Shown piece after piece: positions 61,928-64,000 of a stretch of DNA of 64,000 nt; the first letter of the stretch is position 1; every line of letters begins with the position of its first letter. The stretch comes from GCA-003244245 sp963712995 (GTDB taxonomy: Bacteria > Actinomycetota > Actinomycetes > Mycobacteriales > Pseudonocardiaceae). The stretch is taken from assembly GCA_963712995.1 (NCBI GenBank), contig CAVQKH010000012.1:258213-322212 (forward strand), in the 5' to 3' direction. The notes below the pieces were generated by a model. The model worked only from the letters and a program-made list of their open reading frames with translations, searched no databases and was not told the origin of the DNA. Both the position numbers and the translations under genes were made by a program.

Positions 61928-64000
61928 GTGCGGACGTTGGTGATCGACAACTACGACTCCTACACGTACAACATCGTGCAGCTGCTGGCGCAGGTCAACG
62001 GCACACAGCCAGCGGTGCTTCGCAATGACGATCCGGCTTGGGCAGGGCTTGACCTGCGTGAATTCGACAATATCGTGATCTCGCCCGGGCCGGGTCATCC
62101 AGGCCGCCACCGGGACTTCGGCCATTCGCGCGCGGCACTGGCCTGCGGTCTGCCGGTGCTGGGGGTGTGTCTGGGGCACCAGGGCATCGGGCAGCTGGCC
62201 GGGGCGCAGGTGCTGCGCGCCCCGCAGCCTCGGCACGGGCATATCACCCGGGTGCGGCACGACGGGCTGGGCCTGTTCGAGGGGATCCCGGCGGAGTTCG
62301 CGGCTGTGCGCTACCACTCACTGTGCATCGCCGAGCCGCTGCCGCCTGAGCTGGTGGCGACCGCGTGGGCGGAGGACGGCGTGGTGATGGCGGTGCGCCA
62401 CCGGGAAGCGCCGCACTGGGGCGTGCAGTTCCACCCTGAGTCGATCGCCACCGAATACGGATTCGAGTTGCTGGCGAACTTCCGGCGGTTGAGCCGCAGA
62501 CTCCGGTGCCGGATGACCTCGCTGCTCTCCCGGGCCACCGAACCCGAGCCGCAGTCCCAGCCCGCGATACCACCGATCAGCACACGGTTGCGGGCGCACG
62601 TGGTACAGCTGCCGGCAGCGCTGGACGCCGAGTCGGTGTTCATGGACCGGTATGCCGCGAGCCGGTACGGGTTCTGGCTGGACAGCAGCCTCGTCGTGAA
62701 CGGCTACTCCCGGTTCTCCTTCCTCGGTGATGCGTCGGGACCACTGAGCGAGGTGCTGTCCTACCGGCTCGCCGAGGGGTCTGTGGCTGTCGCGGCAGCA
62801 GGGCGGCAGCCCTGCCGGGAAGGTGGCTCGATCTTCGATGTCCTGGAGCGGCGGCTGGCGGCCCGGTCCCTCGACGGCGCCGAGGAACTGCCCTTCGACC
62901 TCGCGGGCGGCTACGTGGGCTACTTCGGCTACGAGCTCAAGGCCGACTGTGGTGCCACCAACCAGCACCAGGCGCAGACCCCCGACGCGGTCTGGATGTT
63001 CGCTGACCGGCTGATCGTCATCGACCACGCGCAGGACACCACCTACCTGGTGGCGTTGAGCTCGGCGGATGCGGAATCGGCACGGCAGGCCGGGACGTGG
63101 CTGGTGCAGACCGAGGCCATGCTCGCGATACTGCCGCCCGCCGAGCCGCCGACGCCTGGCCCCGGCTGGTCGGGTGCCGACGTGGCGCGGTGGCTGGTGC
63201 GCGCGGAAGGCGACTACCTGGCTGACGTGGCGCAGTGCCAGCGGCAGCTGCGCGCCGGGGAGAGCTACGAGATCTGCCTGACCAACCGGCTGCGCCTGCC
63301 CGCGGGGCCGGACCTGCTGGCCGACTACCGCAGGCTGCGCCGGATCAATCCCGCGCCTTATGCCGCCTACCTGCGTTTCGGGGAGTTGACTCTGGCCTGT
63401 TCGTCCCCCGAGCGTTTCCTGCGAGTCGACCGTAGCCGCGGCGTGGAGAGCAAGCCCATCAAGGGAACCGCCCCGCGCGGCGCCGACCCGGTCGAGGACG
63501 AACAGCGGCGTGCGTCGCTGCAGCGGTGCGCCAAGACCCGCGCGGAGAACCTGATGATCGTGGACCTGCTACGCAACGATCTGGGCCGGGTGTGCGAGGC
63601 GGGCAGTGTCCGGGTGCCGAGCTACCAGGCGACCGAGACCTATGCGACGGTTCACCAGCTCGTCTCGTCGGTCCGGGGCAGGCTACGACCCGAGGTGAGC
63701 GCGGTCCGTTGCGCCCAGGCGTGCTTTCCGGGCGGCTCGATGACGGGGGCGCCCAAGCACCGCACCATGGAGATCATCGACCGGCTGGAGGGCGAAGCGC
63801 GCGGGGTCTACTCCGGTGCGTTGGGTTACTTCGGCTTGGCCGGCGGAGCGGACCTGAACATCGTGATCCGCACTGCGGTGCAGTGGGGTGATGAGGTCAC
63901 CGTGGGTGCCGGTGGCGCGATTGTGCTGGCCTCCGACCCGCAGGCGGAGTACGACGAGATGATCCTCAAGGCGCTGGCCCCACTGCGCGCGCTGGCGATC
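61928..64000 (+). CDS. pabAB: Aminodeoxychorismate synthase, fused PabA-PabB, 3' end outside the window
   Basis: 691 residues visible from GTG 61928, no stop. N-terminal glutamine amidotransferase: VRTLVIDNYDSYTYNIVQLL, ISPGPGHPG, GVCLGHQGIG (Cys nucleophile) and WGVQFHPESI (His-Glu). After a linker comes the chorismate-binding domain: CLTNRLRLPAGPD, VESKPIKGTAPRG with the Lys typical of aminodeoxychorismate synthase (anthranilate synthases have Ala), TRAENLMIVDLLRNDLGRV, FPGGSMTGAPKHRTMEIIDRLE. It makes 4-amino-4-deoxychorismate for folate or a natural product. Its frame was checked at several points and stays open. Confidence 0.92.
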   Translation, partial: MRTLVIDNYDSYTYNIVQLLAQVNGTQPAVLRNDDPAWAGLDLREFDNIVISPGPGHPGRHRDFGHSRAALACGLPVLGVCLGHQGIGQLAGAQVLRAPQPRHGHITRVRHDGLGLFEGIPAEFAAVRYHSLCIAEPLPPELVATAWAEDGVVMAVRHREAPHWGVQFHPESIATEYGFELLANFRRLSRRLRCRMTSLLSRATEPEPQSQPAIPPISTRLRAHVVQLPAALDAESVFMDRYAASRYGFWLDSSLVVNGYSRFSFLGDASGPLSEVLSYRLAEGSVAVAAAGRQPCREGGSIFDVLERRLAARSLDGAEELPFDLAGGYVGYFGYELKADCGATNQHQAQTPDAVWMFADRLIVIDHAQDTTYLVALSSADAESARQAGTWLVQTEAMLAILPPAEPPTPGPGWSGADVARWLVRAEGDYLADVAQCQRQLRAGESYEICLTNRLRLPAGPDLLADYRRLRRINPAPYAAYLRFGELTLACSSPERFLRVDRSRGVESKPIKGTAPRGADPVEDEQRRASLQRCAKTRAENLMIVDLLRNDLGRVCEAGSVRVPSYQATETYATVHQLVSSVRGRLRPEVSAVRCAQACFPGGSMTGAPKHRTMEIIDRLEGEARGVYSGALGYFGLAGGADLNIVIRTAVQWGDEVTVGAGGAIVLASDPQAEYDEMILKALAPLRALAI

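Overview
This is high-GC actinobacterial DNA. The family content (13E12/HNH genes, a TIGR00027-type methyltransferase, a small Rpf, an M13 peptidase, DUF4235 and DUF6328 membrane proteins, XRE regulators with tetratricopeptide-like tails) fits Pseudonocardiales or Nocardiaceae-like Actinomycetota. No rRNA or complete tRNA gene was seen, so the genus is open.

1-6.7 kb: a serine-cycle type operon (end of malyl-CoA lyase, malate-CoA ligase beta and alpha, hydroxypyruvate reductase). About 3.2 kb of lower-GC DNA separates the two ligase subunits. It carries a broken N-formylglutamate amidohydrolase-like gene divergent from two overlapping RimK-type ATP-grasp genes. The reductase has a one-base frameshift, so the pathway is probably decaying here.

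7.1-27.1 kb: an integrated element of about 18.7 kb. A large serine integrase sits just inside the left end, and the element splits a 13E12-family HNH gene. The 5' part of that gene ends at 8236 and its 3' part resumes at 26937. Inside are small regulators, an excisionase-like HTH protein, a membrane protein and an FtsK-like transfer ATPase, as in actinomycete integrative conjugative elements. The middle and right are filled with IS fragments (ISL3-, IS6-, IS256-, IS110-like and one actinobacterial DDE type), a duplicated integrase/HTH fragment, and a lower-GC island with a broken STAND-type ATPase coupled to a PfkB sugar kinase, plus a convergent family 2 glycosyltransferase. Frameshifts are dense throughout.

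27.2-39.7 kb: a secreted, membrane-anchored member of the histidine/phenylalanine ammonia-lyase family that lacks the Ala-Ser-Gly triad forming MIO, translationally coupled to a class E/F-like sortase. Then come a parallel beta-helix lipoprotein, an M13 metallopeptidase lipoprotein, a tryptophanase remnant, methyltransferases, an Rpf-like cell-wall hydrolase and a PadR regulator.

39.7-45.3 kb: two tandem copies of an EmrB/QacA-type exporter divergent from a TetR regulator, followed by a short HlyD-type adaptor.

45.3-64 kb: a His/Gly-rich micro-protein behind a 17-bp inverted repeat, a PAP2 phosphatase, a ROK sugar kinase, stress-type small membrane proteins, a TPP-enzyme remnant, flavodoxin-like and PPOX flavoproteins, a beta-lactamase-fold hydrolase, an XRE regulator next to a YdcF-like gene, three coupled small genes, a PaaK-like ligase, a class A beta-lactamase-like protein, a RiPP-precursor-like peptide, and a fused PabA-PabB running off the window end.

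Ordinary genes are mostly intact to the right of 27.8 kb. Decay concentrates in the left half.
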